Source: Bacteroidota bacterium (GTDB lineage Bacteria > Bacteroidota > Bacteroidia > Bacteroidales > VadinHA17). Taken from it: DNA of 14,974 nucleotides. The stretch is taken from positions 1-14,974 of the forward strand of contig JAUWPX010000006.1 of the NCBI GenBank assembly GCA_030611395.1, read 5' to 3'. Below are positions 1 to 7,830 of the stretch, one piece after another. The position numbers were made by a program, and so were the translations under genes. The notes under the pieces are model-generated. The model searched no databases. It was not told where the DNA came from and worked only from the letters and a program-made list of their open reading frames with translations. Position 1 is the first letter of the stretch, and each line of letters starts with the position of its first letter.

Positions 1-2
1 AA

Positions 3-782
3 AACTTTTCAACAGATTTTGTACAATTGCCTCAGCAACCATTTATTTTATCATCAAAACAATCAGAGCTTATCCGGGAAATTATGTTCAACATGCAGGT
101 TGAAAAAATATTCAGGCAGCCTCTTGCAAATAATGAAGCGATTGAAAAAGAAGACTCTGCTTTCATTGATTTTTTTGGCAGCCCGTTCATTAAAATAAAA
201 ACCAAAGATTGGGTTAAACTCCCAACACTGGAAGAATTCTTTTTTGAACTAATTCCGACTGTAAAACTTAAAGGGAAAAAAGGTAAACGATATTTTACTC
301 TTATGGAAGAATATTCCGATTTATCGGTATATAAACCGCTTATACTTCTCGATCATGTTCCAATTATTGATGCTGAAATAATTTTGCCGATATCCCCTGA
401 AAAAATTGATTATATTGACATAATCAATACTACATATATCAGGGGTTATTTACATTTCGGAGGCATTGTTAGTATTGTTTCCCACGGAGGAGACATGGCA
501 GGAATAGATATTCCCCGGAATTCGCGTCTGTTTAATTTTAAAACCTTAGAACCCCAACAGGAGATAGAATTTCCCGATTATAGTACAAACACTAACAATG
601 AAAGGATTCCTGATCTTAGAAATTGCCTGTTTTGGATTCCCAACATTGAAATGGATAGAGATGAAAAAAACAGTTTTGATTTCTATACATCCGATAGTCA
701 AGGTGAATATGTAGTAGTAGTACATGGGATTACTGCCGACGGTGAAATATTGGAAGGACAGTGTAACTTTGTTGTAAAATAA
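3..782 (+). CDS. C-terminal part of a large surface-type protein with a TonB-plug-like domain (5' end outside window)
   Basis: The reading frame is open to the left edge, so this is the 3' end of a longer gene. The first possible start inside the window is a TTG at 27 with no Shine-Dalgarno sequence, and I do not believe it. The middle of the visible part (KPLILLDHVPI, then PEKIDYIDIINTTYIRGYL and FGGIVSIVSHGG) follows the pattern of a TonB-dependent-receptor plug domain: a 'P..LvDgvpv' strand, an 'i..i..IdVi....y..G' stretch and a 'GiisI.t..g' strand. The tail (RNCLFWIPNIE, FYTSDSQGEYVVVVHGI.ADG) matches the ending I associate with large Bacteroidota proteins that combine macroglobulin-like (MG2) domains with a plug-like domain. 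No membrane segment is visible in this fragment. Its partner and substrate are unknown. It ends 44 bp from the convergent GH42 gene. Confidence 0.5.
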   Translation, partial: NFSTDFVQLPQQPFILSSKQSELIREIMFNMQVEKIFRQPLANNEAIEKEDSAFIDFFGSPFIKIKTKDWVKLPTLEEFFFELIPTVKLKGKKGKRYFTLMEEYSDLSVYKPLILLDHVPIIDAEIILPISPEKIDYIDIINTTYIRGYLHFGGIVSIVSHGGDMAGIDIPRNSRLFNFKTLEPQQEIEFPDYSTNTNNERIPDLRNCLFWIPNIEMDRDEKNSFDFYTSDSQGEYVVVVHGITADGEILEGQCNFVVK

Positions 783-826
783 TTAATTGAAATTGTTTGA
801 CTTATAACCTAACGCCAGTGGCTTCA

Positions 827-2974
827 CTATAGTTTGATTACTGCAACTCCGTAAATCCCGAGCTCTATAGAATCGTCTGTTTTGCCTCCATTTAACAAGT
901 CGGATTTACCTTTCGGTATTATCACACTCTTCAGTTCTTCTGTATGATTAATAAGGAAAAGAAGTTTATTTCCATTCCCCTGACGTATTGATGCTTCCAC
1001 TCCCGCCGGTATTTCTATAAATTTTTCAATATTTGCATCTTTTAGAAGTTTTTCGATCAGTTTATCATAAAACAGCTCTTCCTTCGCTATTGTACCCACA
1101 TACCATCCGGTTCCTTTTCCAAACTCATGACGTGTAACTGCAGCATAATTTTCCAGGTGCCATTGATTATATCCGGCAATTTTTTCCGCACCTTTTGGTA
1201 TTATCCAATCAATATATTTGGTGGCAGTGAATTTGTCATTAAACAACTGATCGCTTATTAATTCGTAATCAAAATCAGGAGTTATAGCCCCATATTCTTG
1301 TATTTCAATTCCCAGCATTGGAGAAAGTAATCCCGGAAGTGTTCTTTTGTGTACCAGGTTATGTTCGTCCTTAACCCCGGTACGGCAATCAGCAAGAAAA
1401 ACACCACCATTTTTCACATAATCATTCAATTTTCCGGCTAACTTATCCGGAAGCACTATCAGATCAGGCGTCAGAACCAGTTTATATTTAGAAAAATCAG
1501 TATTAATATTAACAATATCCACATTAATACCCGCCCTGAAAAAAGCATTATAATACCGGCTGATAGCATCTCTCACATTATTCCCCTCAAAACCGGCTTG
1601 CCCCCATAACGACCAGATAGAATGGTAATCATACACAATAGCCACATCTGATTTTACAGTGGTTCCAACCAGATATTTTTCAAAACTCCTGTATTCTAAA
1701 GTAACCTGAGCAGCTTCCTTATACCTTCTTAGCGGTTTGCCATCATGTCCAAGAAGACCATGCCAGTATTGTTCCCTGCCTGCGGTACATGTGCGCCAGC
1801 GAAACCATATCTGGGCATCGGCACCATGAGCCAGTTGTTGATACGAAATTTTCCGTATTTCTCCGGGCCTTGGATTGCGAAAGAAATTACCCCATCCGCA
1901 AGGACCTGCTGTTTGCTCCATTATCCAGAAATTTTTCTCCTTTATACCTCTCATCAGGTCGGCAGCCATTGCTGCCCCATAGGAAATAGTTGGTTTATTC
2001 CACACAGGATAGTTGTCCCAGCTCACAAAATCCAGGTCTTTTGCAAGATCATAATAGCTTATTTCCGGATGAAAACTCATTAAATTATGAGTTACAAAAT
2101 GATTATCCGGGCAAATTTCCCTGATAATTTTTACCTGTTCATGCTGAAACCTGACATTCAGCCAGGAATTGAACTGTCGCCAGTCATAACAAGCGCCGGG
2201 ATTACCGGTGGGGTTCCAGGAGCCTTCACCGGTACAATCGGGTATCTGAATTTCGCCCCAGGTTTGTACTTTATGGCCCCAGAAATGAGTACCCCAGGCT
2301 TCGTTAAGCTTCTCCAGGGTTCCATGTTTTTCTCTAAGCCAATCCTGGAAATTTTCAAGACATATATCACAATGGCACACCGGTCCTGCAAATTCATTAT
2401 CCGTTTGCCATCCTATCACATTTGGAGTATTCGCAAAATGTTCAGCCATAGCTCTTGTGATTCTTTCCGAAAGCAACCGATAAGCGCCACTTGAAAAACA
2501 ATTGTTCTTTCGTGCTCCCCAAACAATTTTTTGTCCATTTTCCATTGTAGCAAGGGTTTCCGGATATTTTCCGGCTACCCAGGCAGGCATAACGGCAGTA
2601 GGGGTTCCCAGGATAACTTTAAAACTATACTTATCCGCCAACACAAGAAAATCATCCAGCCAGTCAAACTCAAATTTTCCTTCAGAGGGTTCCATTAAAA
2701 CCCATGCAAATTCAGCCAGTCTCATAACATTGAAACCCGCCTCTTTCATCAATTTAAGGTCAGTTTCCCATCGCTCCCTGGGCCAATGTTCAGGATAATA
2801 ATCAACACCTATATACATCTTCCCATCGTCATTGAAGGTGAGAAGCGTTGATTTATTTTCAGAATCTTCCTGCGCACTCACAGAAACAATTAATTGTCCT
2901 GAAAAGAACAAGACCAAAATGATAAAAATCAATAACTTTTTTGTTTGTGCATTAATAATACATGAAAGTTTCAT
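827..2974 (-). CDS. Exported GH42 beta-galactosidase-type glycoside hydrolase
   Basis: A retaining glycosidase of family GH42, whose members mostly release beta-linked galactose (some act on alpha-arabinosides). The 715 residues fit the family: TIM-barrel catalytic domain at about 50-430, a class-I-amidotransferase-like trimerisation domain at about 440-650, and a short C-terminal beta domain. The barrel opens with GVDYYPEHWPRERW. The acid/base is E194 in WQTDNEFAG, and the nucleophile is E363 in WIMEQTAGP. The GH42 zinc-cluster cysteines are present: C159 plus CHCDIC at 200-205. Residues 1-34 form a clear signal peptide (LLIFIILVLFFSGQLIV, likely cut before QE), so it acts outside the cytoplasm, whereas many GH42 enzymes are cytoplasmic. 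It lies 119 bp downstream of the same-strand phosphotriesterase-family gene and may share its transcript. The family is certain; the substrate is not. Confidence 0.93.
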   Translation of the reverse strand: MKLSCIINAQTKKLLIFIILVLFFSGQLIVSVSAQEDSENKSTLLTFNDDGKMYIGVDYYPEHWPRERWETDLKLMKEAGFNVMRLAEFAWVLMEPSEGKFEFDWLDDFLVLADKYSFKVILGTPTAVMPAWVAGKYPETLATMENGQKIVWGARKNNCFSSGAYRLLSERITRAMAEHFANTPNVIGWQTDNEFAGPVCHCDICLENFQDWLREKHGTLEKLNEAWGTHFWGHKVQTWGEIQIPDCTGEGSWNPTGNPGACYDWRQFNSWLNVRFQHEQVKIIREICPDNHFVTHNLMSFHPEISYYDLAKDLDFVSWDNYPVWNKPTISYGAAMAADLMRGIKEKNFWIMEQTAGPCGWGNFFRNPRPGEIRKISYQQLAHGADAQIWFRWRTCTAGREQYWHGLLGHDGKPLRRYKEAAQVTLEYRSFEKYLVGTTVKSDVAIVYDYHSIWSLWGQAGFEGNNVRDAISRYYNAFFRAGINVDIVNINTDFSKYKLVLTPDLIVLPDKLAGKLNDYVKNGGVFLADCRTGVKDEHNLVHKRTLPGLLSPMLGIEIQEYGAITPDFDYELISDQLFNDKFTATKYIDWIIPKGAEKIAGYNQWHLENYAAVTRHEFGKGTGWYVGTIAKEELFYDKLIEKLLKDANIEKFIEIPAGVEASIRQGNGNKLLFLINHTEELKSVIIPKGKSDLLNGGKTDDSIELGIYGVAVIKL

Positions 2975-3028
2975 AACAATTTTATTTTAAATGTATAGGA
3001 ATTTATTCACTTCGTTTCCCGAAAATCG

Positions 3029-3062
3029 ATACAGGCTATGAGATCGCTTCGCTTAGCCGTAT
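3029..3062. repeat. Intercistronic stem-loop, 9 bp stem with one bulged A
   Basis: The left arm ATACaGGCTA (3029-3038) pairs with the right arm TAGCCGTAT (3054-3062), giving nine base pairs with a single bulged A and a 15-nt loop. It sits in the 119 bp gap between the phosphotriesterase-family gene and the GH42 gene, both transcribed on the minus strand. No T-run follows on the minus strand, so it does not look like a simple intrinsic terminator. It could be an mRNA processing or stability element, or a small dispersed repeat. Confidence 0.45.
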
Positions 3063-3093
3063 GTTTCATAAAAAAGCCGAAATAATCAGTCAA

Positions 3094-4125
3094 TTAAAAA
3101 TTCTTAACCCTTACAGAAAATGCTTCTGCAGGGTTAATGACTAATAATAAATTTATTTCATTATCCGTAAAACCTGAATCTCTTAAGGCTGGCAGCAATT
3201 TGTCAAACAGTGTTGTGAAACCGATAAAATTACCTCCGTTCGGCTCACCAACATGATACCATCCGGCATCGTGCGAAATCAAAACTTTATTAAGTAAATC
3301 CTGAGATTTCATATTTTTGAGCAATTGAACATATGTCTCAGGCTTTTCCCAACCTAATCCGTCAAAACTAATCCAGGCACCCATTTTAGCAGCTTTAACA
3401 TGATATTGAAGATTCTTTTCAGCCTGGGCATGAACCCATATAAATGCCGAAGGATCAACCCCTTCTTCCTTTAGGATTTCAATTTCTTCGAAAGCACCAA
3501 TTGCCGGACCAGTGTGTGAGGCAATTGTTAAACCGGTTTTCAAATGTGTTCTGGCAGCCGCTCTCACAAGTTTTTCATGTATATCAGTAAGTTCTCCCTG
3601 ATCAACGGCTATTTTTATAAATCCCGGGCGAACATTTGTATTATCGATACCATTTAACCATTCATTTATCCAGCGACCGGCTAATTGATCAGCAGTTTCT
3701 TTAAATGCATAATGAGGCAAATACTGATTCTGACGGGCGCCATAGTATCCGGTATTGGTAATGATATTTAAACCGGTTGCTTCAGATAATCTTACAAGCA
3801 GTTTAGGATCTCTGCCCAGATAGGCAGGAGTACACTCAATAAATGTCTGACAACCTGATTCTTTAACCTCCTTCAGATAGGGCAAGACAACTTTATAAAC
3901 TTCTTCAGGATTATAGCGATTCCTGTTTACACTGTCAGCACCAATAAAATCTACCAGGACATGCTCATGCGATAGCGTTTTTCCCATTTGTTTCGCAACG
4001 ATTTCTCCATTGACCGTCATAATTTTAGCCTCCTTGGTATTATTTTTACAAGACAGGCTTATGGATAAAATCAAAAAACTAATGGCACATAATCTAAAAT
4101 ACTTATTATAATAAATAACTTTCAT
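3094..4125 (-). CDS. Phosphotriesterase-family metal-dependent hydrolase, probable lipoprotein
   Basis: An amidohydrolase-superfamily protein of the phosphotriesterase (PTE) type; its members are lactonases, esterases or PTE-like hydrolases. All expected binuclear-metal ligands can be placed: H53 and H55 (SHEHV), the probably carbamylated K171 (FIKIAVDQG), H204 (ASHTGPA), H232 (WVHAQAE) and D286 (LISHDAGW). The family-typical ending NPAEAF is present, and 343 residues suit PTE plus a leader. The N-terminus has a hydrophobic stretch ending SISLSCKNN, so C26 is a likely lipidation site and the enzyme is probably membrane-anchored outside the cytoplasm. The -3 residue is Ser rather than the usual Leu, so the lipobox is not perfect. 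It is divergent from the oxidoreductase at 4276 across 150 bp. Hydrolysis of a sugar lactone made by that neighbour is an attractive guess, not something the sequence shows. Confidence 0.85.
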   Translation of the reverse strand: MKVIYYNKYFRLCAISFLILSISLSCKNNTKEAKIMTVNGEIVAKQMGKTLSHEHVLVDFIGADSVNRNRYNPEEVYKVVLPYLKEVKESGCQTFIECTPAYLGRDPKLLVRLSEATGLNIITNTGYYGARQNQYLPHYAFKETADQLAGRWINEWLNGIDNTNVRPGFIKIAVDQGELTDIHEKLVRAAARTHLKTGLTIASHTGPAIGAFEEIEILKEEGVDPSAFIWVHAQAEKNLQYHVKAAKMGAWISFDGLGWEKPETYVQLLKNMKSQDLLNKVLISHDAGWYHVGEPNGGNFIGFTTLFDKLLPALRDSGFTDNEINLLLVINPAEAFSVRVKNF

Positions 4126-4275
4126 AACTTATTTACTTTTAAGATTCATGATATTACCGGATTTCATATTTTGATGTACATTCCATAAATCTATTAAAAA
4201 ATAACTAATTTATATTAACTTAATTTAGTAATTTTAATGATGTTATAACATACAATTATTAAAGGGAGGCAAAAA

Positions 4276-5787
4276 ATGACACTTAAAAAAAACATGAAAC
4301 GCCGTGAATTCCTTGGTTCCGCAGCTGCAGCAGCTGCATTTACTGTTGTTCCAAGACATGTGCTTGGCGGGATTAATTATGTAGCTCCAAGCGATAAAAT
4401 AACTATTGGTTACATCGGTTGCGGCACCCAGGGATTAAGGGAAATGACAGGGCTGATCACTAATCCGGAGATACAAATTATTGCTGTTTGTGATCCCAAT
4501 AAAAGCACTACAGATTATGTGGACTGGTCATTAAATGGAATTAGAAACGGCATACGAAAGGTTTTAGAAGAGCCTGCGTGGGGAGAAGGTCTTGACGGTA
4601 TTCCTGGAGGCAGAGAAATAGGACAGGAATTAATAGAAAAGTACTATGCGAAAAACAGGGATTCAGGAACTTACAAAGGATGCTCTTCCTATTCTGATTT
4701 TCGGGAGCTTTTGGAAAAGGAAAAAGACCTGGATGCACTCAAAATAATGACACCGGACCACCTCCATGCAGCCGTCTCCATTGCAGCAATGAAAAAAGGC
4801 AAGCATGTTGTTATCCATAAACCTATAGCTAACAGAGTATATGAAGCAAGATTAGCTATCGAAACCGCTCGTAAGATGGGAGTTAGTACACACTTGTTAG
4901 CATGGAGTAAACGAAGTGGGTATGGTTTGATACGTGATTGGATTAAGGATGGTGCAATCGGTACTCTCAGGGAAATCCATAACTGGTCAAACAGACCGGT
5001 ATGGCCACAATGGACATCTAATCCATCTGATACCCCACCGATCCCGGACGGTTTTGATTGGGATCTATGGCTCGGCCCTGTGCCCGATCGTCCTTATCAT
5101 CCGAATTACACACATGCTGTATTCCGTGGTTGGTACGACTTTGGAGCTGGTAGTATAGCAGATATGGGCACTTATAGTCTTTGGCCACTATTCCGGACAT
5201 TTGGTTTGAATACTCCGCCGATTTGTGTTGAAGCAAACGGGACTACAACCTGCGCAATAACAAATCATGTGAGCAGAGGTCATAAAAATGATGTTGCTTT
5301 TCCATATTCCTGTGTTATTAAGTTTAAATTTCCGGCACAGGAGGAGTTGCCACCACTTGATATATTTTGGTATGACGGAGGAATGAAACCTCCAACACCC
5401 GAAGAGATGGAAGTTGATAACAAAGAGTTGCAGAGAGAAGGAATGATGTTTGTCGGCGATAGTGGAAAGATTCTTGCAGATTTTCGGGGTGATAAACCAC
5501 AAATAATTCCAGAGAAAAAAATGCGGGATTATATGGGAGATCGAAAGGTTGCAGAAGACACAATTCAGCGAGGAGATAGTGATTGGATTAATGCCTTCAA
5601 GAGCGGGACGCAGTCTCCGGGAAGTTTTTTAAATGCAGGAGCAGTTACGGAAACCATTCTCCTGGGTGCTGTTGCATTACGAGCCGGTAAAAAAATAATG
5701 TATGACGCAGAAAATATGAAAATCACAAACATACCGGAAGCAAATAAATATCTGCATCGTGAATACCGGAAAGGATGGGAGCTTTAA
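4276..5787 (+). CDS. Tat-exported Gfo/Idh/MocA-family NAD(P)-dependent oxidoreductase
   Basis: The start is set by GGGAGG at 4264-4269 just upstream of the ATG. The leader KRREFLGSAAAAAAF (8-22) is a twin-arginine signal, expected for an enzyme exported folded with its dinucleotide bound. The Rossmann motif GYIGCGTQG is at 45-53, and the second nucleotide-side element is TPDHLHAAVSIAAMKKGKH at about 159-177. Where most relatives have EKP, this protein has HKP (181-183), keeping the lysine. The C-terminal substrate domain includes YDFGAGSIADMGTYS; the His usually found at the end of this 'GDxGxH' motif is Tyr here. Length 503 is typical for exported Bacteroidota members. It begins a three-gene run, 24 bp before the next gene. 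Known relatives oxidise sugars or glycosides at a ring hydroxyl; oxidation of a sugar or 3-keto formation is inferred. Confidence 0.9.
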   Translation: MTLKKNMKRREFLGSAAAAAAFTVVPRHVLGGINYVAPSDKITIGYIGCGTQGLREMTGLITNPEIQIIAVCDPNKSTTDYVDWSLNGIRNGIRKVLEEPAWGEGLDGIPGGREIGQELIEKYYAKNRDSGTYKGCSSYSDFRELLEKEKDLDALKIMTPDHLHAAVSIAAMKKGKHVVIHKPIANRVYEARLAIETARKMGVSTHLLAWSKRSGYGLIRDWIKDGAIGTLREIHNWSNRPVWPQWTSNPSDTPPIPDGFDWDLWLGPVPDRPYHPNYTHAVFRGWYDFGAGSIADMGTYSLWPLFRTFGLNTPPICVEANGTTTCAITNHVSRGHKNDVAFPYSCVIKFKFPAQEELPPLDIFWYDGGMKPPTPEEMEVDNKELQREGMMFVGDSGKILADFRGDKPQIIPEKKMRDYMGDRKVAEDTIQRGDSDWINAFKSGTQSPGSFLNAGAVTETILLGAVALRAGKKIMYDAENMKITNIPEANKYLHREYRKGWEL

Positions 5788-5811
5788 AAAATCATTTAAA
5801 AAAACAACATT

Positions 5812-6690
5812 ATGAATAACATTACTCGTCGGGGTTTTCTGGGAAAATCCTTAGCAATAGGGGCAGCAGGTTTAGTAGCCCCTGCCTTTATGAAAATGTC
5901 AAAAGTCCAGGCTGCACCTCGTATAATCAAGGACGATATATCCATTGCCCAGTGGGCATTAGTTGAAGAAATTCGGGCAGGTAAATGGAAAACCCTGGAT
6001 TTTCCGAAGATTGCACGGGAAGATTTTGATATTAACGGAATTGAATTTGTAAATACATTGTTTGAAGTTCCACATTTCAGCTATCTTAAAAGATTAAAAC
6101 AGAATGCCAATGATTTTGGTGTGACTATGGTTTTAATCATGGTTGATGATGAAGGGGAAACATGCACACAATCAAAAGAAGAAAGAAAGCAAACAGTTAT
6201 TAACCACCAAAAATGGATAGATATTGCTCATTTTCTTGGATGCCATGCCATTCGAACAAATTGCCGTGGTCCGGAGAATGCTCCAAAAGAAGAAGCTTTA
6301 AAATGGGCATCCGAGACCTACAATATGATGCTTGAGTATGCGATCCAGGCAAATATTAGTGTCTTAATCGAAAATCATGGTGGCTTTTCAGATGATCCGG
6401 ATTGGATGGTTGCTTTGATGAAAGAAGTTAACAATTTATATTTTGGCACCTATCCTGATTGGAGACGTCCCGGTGACAATTTTGACAATTTTGAGTATTT
6501 ACAAAAAACGCTTCCATATGCCGGTGGCACGTCATACCGAAATCAGCCAACTGAAAAAATCACAGCACAAATGATCAAATTATGCAAAGAAACAGGTTAT
6601 CGGGGTTGGTATGGCATTGAATCCACTGGACGGGAGGAGATAAAAAAAGGTAAGGAATTATTAAAAAAGTACCTTTTAACTAATGGTTAA
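5812..6690 (+). CDS. Tat-exported sugar isomerase/epimerase-like TIM-barrel protein (AP endonuclease 2 family)
   Basis: Begins with a twin-arginine leader (TRRGFLGKSLAIGAAG, 5-20) and a probable cleavage after KVQA near residue 34. The rest is a xylose-isomerase-like (AP_endonuc_2) barrel. Likely metal or active-site positions are E78 (NGIEF), E187 and H189 (VLIENHGG), D216 (TYPDWRR) and E270 (WYGIEST). The annotation 'sugar phosphate isomerase/epimerase' is only a family label: an exported enzyme is unlikely to meet phosphorylated sugars. Related barrels in keto-glycoside breakdown act as lyases, hydratases or epimerases on keto sugars, so action on the product of the oxidoreductase encoded 24 bp upstream is plausible. 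No separate promoter or Shine-Dalgarno sequence is evident, which fits operon transcription. Confidence 0.87.
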   Translation: MNNITRRGFLGKSLAIGAAGLVAPAFMKMSKVQAAPRIIKDDISIAQWALVEEIRAGKWKTLDFPKIAREDFDINGIEFVNTLFEVPHFSYLKRLKQNANDFGVTMVLIMVDDEGETCTQSKEERKQTVINHQKWIDIAHFLGCHAIRTNCRGPENAPKEEALKWASETYNMMLEYAIQANISVLIENHGGFSDDPDWMVALMKEVNNLYFGTYPDWRRPGDNFDNFEYLQKTLPYAGGTSYRNQPTEKITAQMIKLCKETGYRGWYGIESTGREEIKKGKELLKKYLLTNG

Positions 6691-6786
6691 CTTTGGTAGA
6701 TATATTTCTTAAAAAATTTCCTCAAATTAATTTAGGAATAAAATTTTTGCTTATTAAATATGCTTGAAAATTTAAAAAAGTAAGTT

Positions 6787-7830
6787 ATGGAAATGAACAG
6801 AAGACAATTTATGGTTACATCAATGGCTGCAACAGCCGGTTTAGTAGCAAGTACTAATGGCTTTTCTCAGAATAGCCAAAAGAAAAAATCTAATATAAAG
6901 GTTGGTTTATACAGCATTACATTTCTCGGGGTTTGGTATCGCGGAAAAGCCCTTTCTTTGGAAGAGGTGATAAAGCGAGCCAAAAAATATGGTTATGAAG
7001 GGATGGAGATCGATGGAAAACGTCCTCATGGTAATCCACTCGACTGGCCGACAAAACGATGTAAAGAACTTCTTTCTGTATCGGAAGGAGAAGGCATTGA
7101 AATATATGGTGTGGCAGCTAATAATGATTTCAGCAGTCCGGTTCCTGAATATCGGGAATGTCAGATTGCTTATGTTAAGGAGCTAGTTCGAATGACATCA
7201 GATTTGGGCGCAAAGACACTACGAATGTTTCTGGGTTGGTCGGGTGTAACAAAACATCCACAATTAGCAGAATATGATACTGCAAGGGATATTTGGAATT
7301 ATACTCATGAAAAATTTTCAGAGGAGGAAATATGGGCATGGTGTCGCGAGGGCATGGAAGAATGTACACGATATGCGGAAGATGCAGGTGTTATTTTGGC
7401 ATTACAGAATCATCATCCTGTTATTCGCGATTATAAAGATGTACTACGAATGGTGAAAGAAGTCAATTCTCCCAACCTGAAAGTCTCCCTGGATGTACCG
7501 ATGATGGTAGATAAAAATCCTGAAAATATCTTGCTGGCAGCGAAAGAGGTTGGTGATTTGCAGGTGTTGTCTCATTTTGGCGGTGAATATGAAAGAGAAA
7601 CAGATGGTAAGATAAAAGGAGAAGAATTTTATGCCCATTTCGTTCAGGCAATGCACGAAATTGGATATTCCGGTTATCTGGGTTACGAATTGTGTCATCC
7701 GCTGCCGGTTGTGAATGGTCAAACAGTTGGTATTGAATATGCAGAAAAAAATGCACAATTGGCTTGTGAATTTATGCAAGGGCTTATTTCCAGAAATAAA
7801 TATAGAACAGCACAATCACGCTCAGAATAA
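6787..7830 (+). CDS. Second Tat-exported sugar isomerase/epimerase-like TIM-barrel protein
   Basis: Third consecutive gene with a twin-arginine leader (NRRQFMVTSMAATAGLV, 4-20). Its barrel has E74/D76 (GMEIDG), QNHH (207-210), LDVP (D236), H263 (LSHFGGE) and E301 (YLGYELCHP). Compared with the barrel protein upstream, the glutamate before NH is replaced by Q207, a variation I also associate with 'LQNH' members of this family, so loss of function should not be assumed. Translation could start at 6787 or at the next ATG (6793); both keep the Tat motif. It follows the previous gene after 96 bp of AT-rich DNA with no obvious terminator, so the same operon is likely. The last 47 bp lie antisense to the end of the symporter gene. 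The substrate is unknown; a keto or oxidised sugar is inferred from context. Confidence 0.86.
   Translation: MEMNRRQFMVTSMAATAGLVASTNGFSQNSQKKKSNIKVGLYSITFLGVWYRGKALSLEEVIKRAKKYGYEGMEIDGKRPHGNPLDWPTKRCKELLSVSEGEGIEIYGVAANNDFSSPVPEYRECQIAYVKELVRMTSDLGAKTLRMFLGWSGVTKHPQLAEYDTARDIWNYTHEKFSEEEIWAWCREGMEECTRYAEDAGVILALQNHHPVIRDYKDVLRMVKEVNSPNLKVSLDVPMMVDKNPENILLAAKEVGDLQVLSHFGGEYERETDGKIKGEEFYAHFVQAMHEIGYSGYLGYELCHPLPVVNGQTVGIEYAEKNAQLACEFMQGLISRNKYRTAQSRSE

Noticed and set aside
783..826. Possible bidirectional terminator between the first two genes
   Set aside because: Only a 4-bp stem (AGTG/CACT) without a T-run is visible; too weak to call.
1745..2798. Several plus-strand and one minus-strand frames inside the GH42 gene
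   Set aside because: They are shadows of the GH42 coding frame, with no family resemblance or ribosome sites.
4126..4275. Divergent promoters between the PTE-family and oxidoreductase genes
   Set aside because: Promoters must be nearby, but no full TAnnTTTG match was found on either strand; the closest (TATTTTG near 4168) lacks one base.
4541..5563. Open frames in other phases within the oxidoreductase gene
   Set aside because: Shadow frames of a well-supported gene; compositionally odd translations.
7444..7815. Minus-strand frames opposite the second barrel gene
   Set aside because: Antisense shadows; only the symporter C-terminus in this area has family support.
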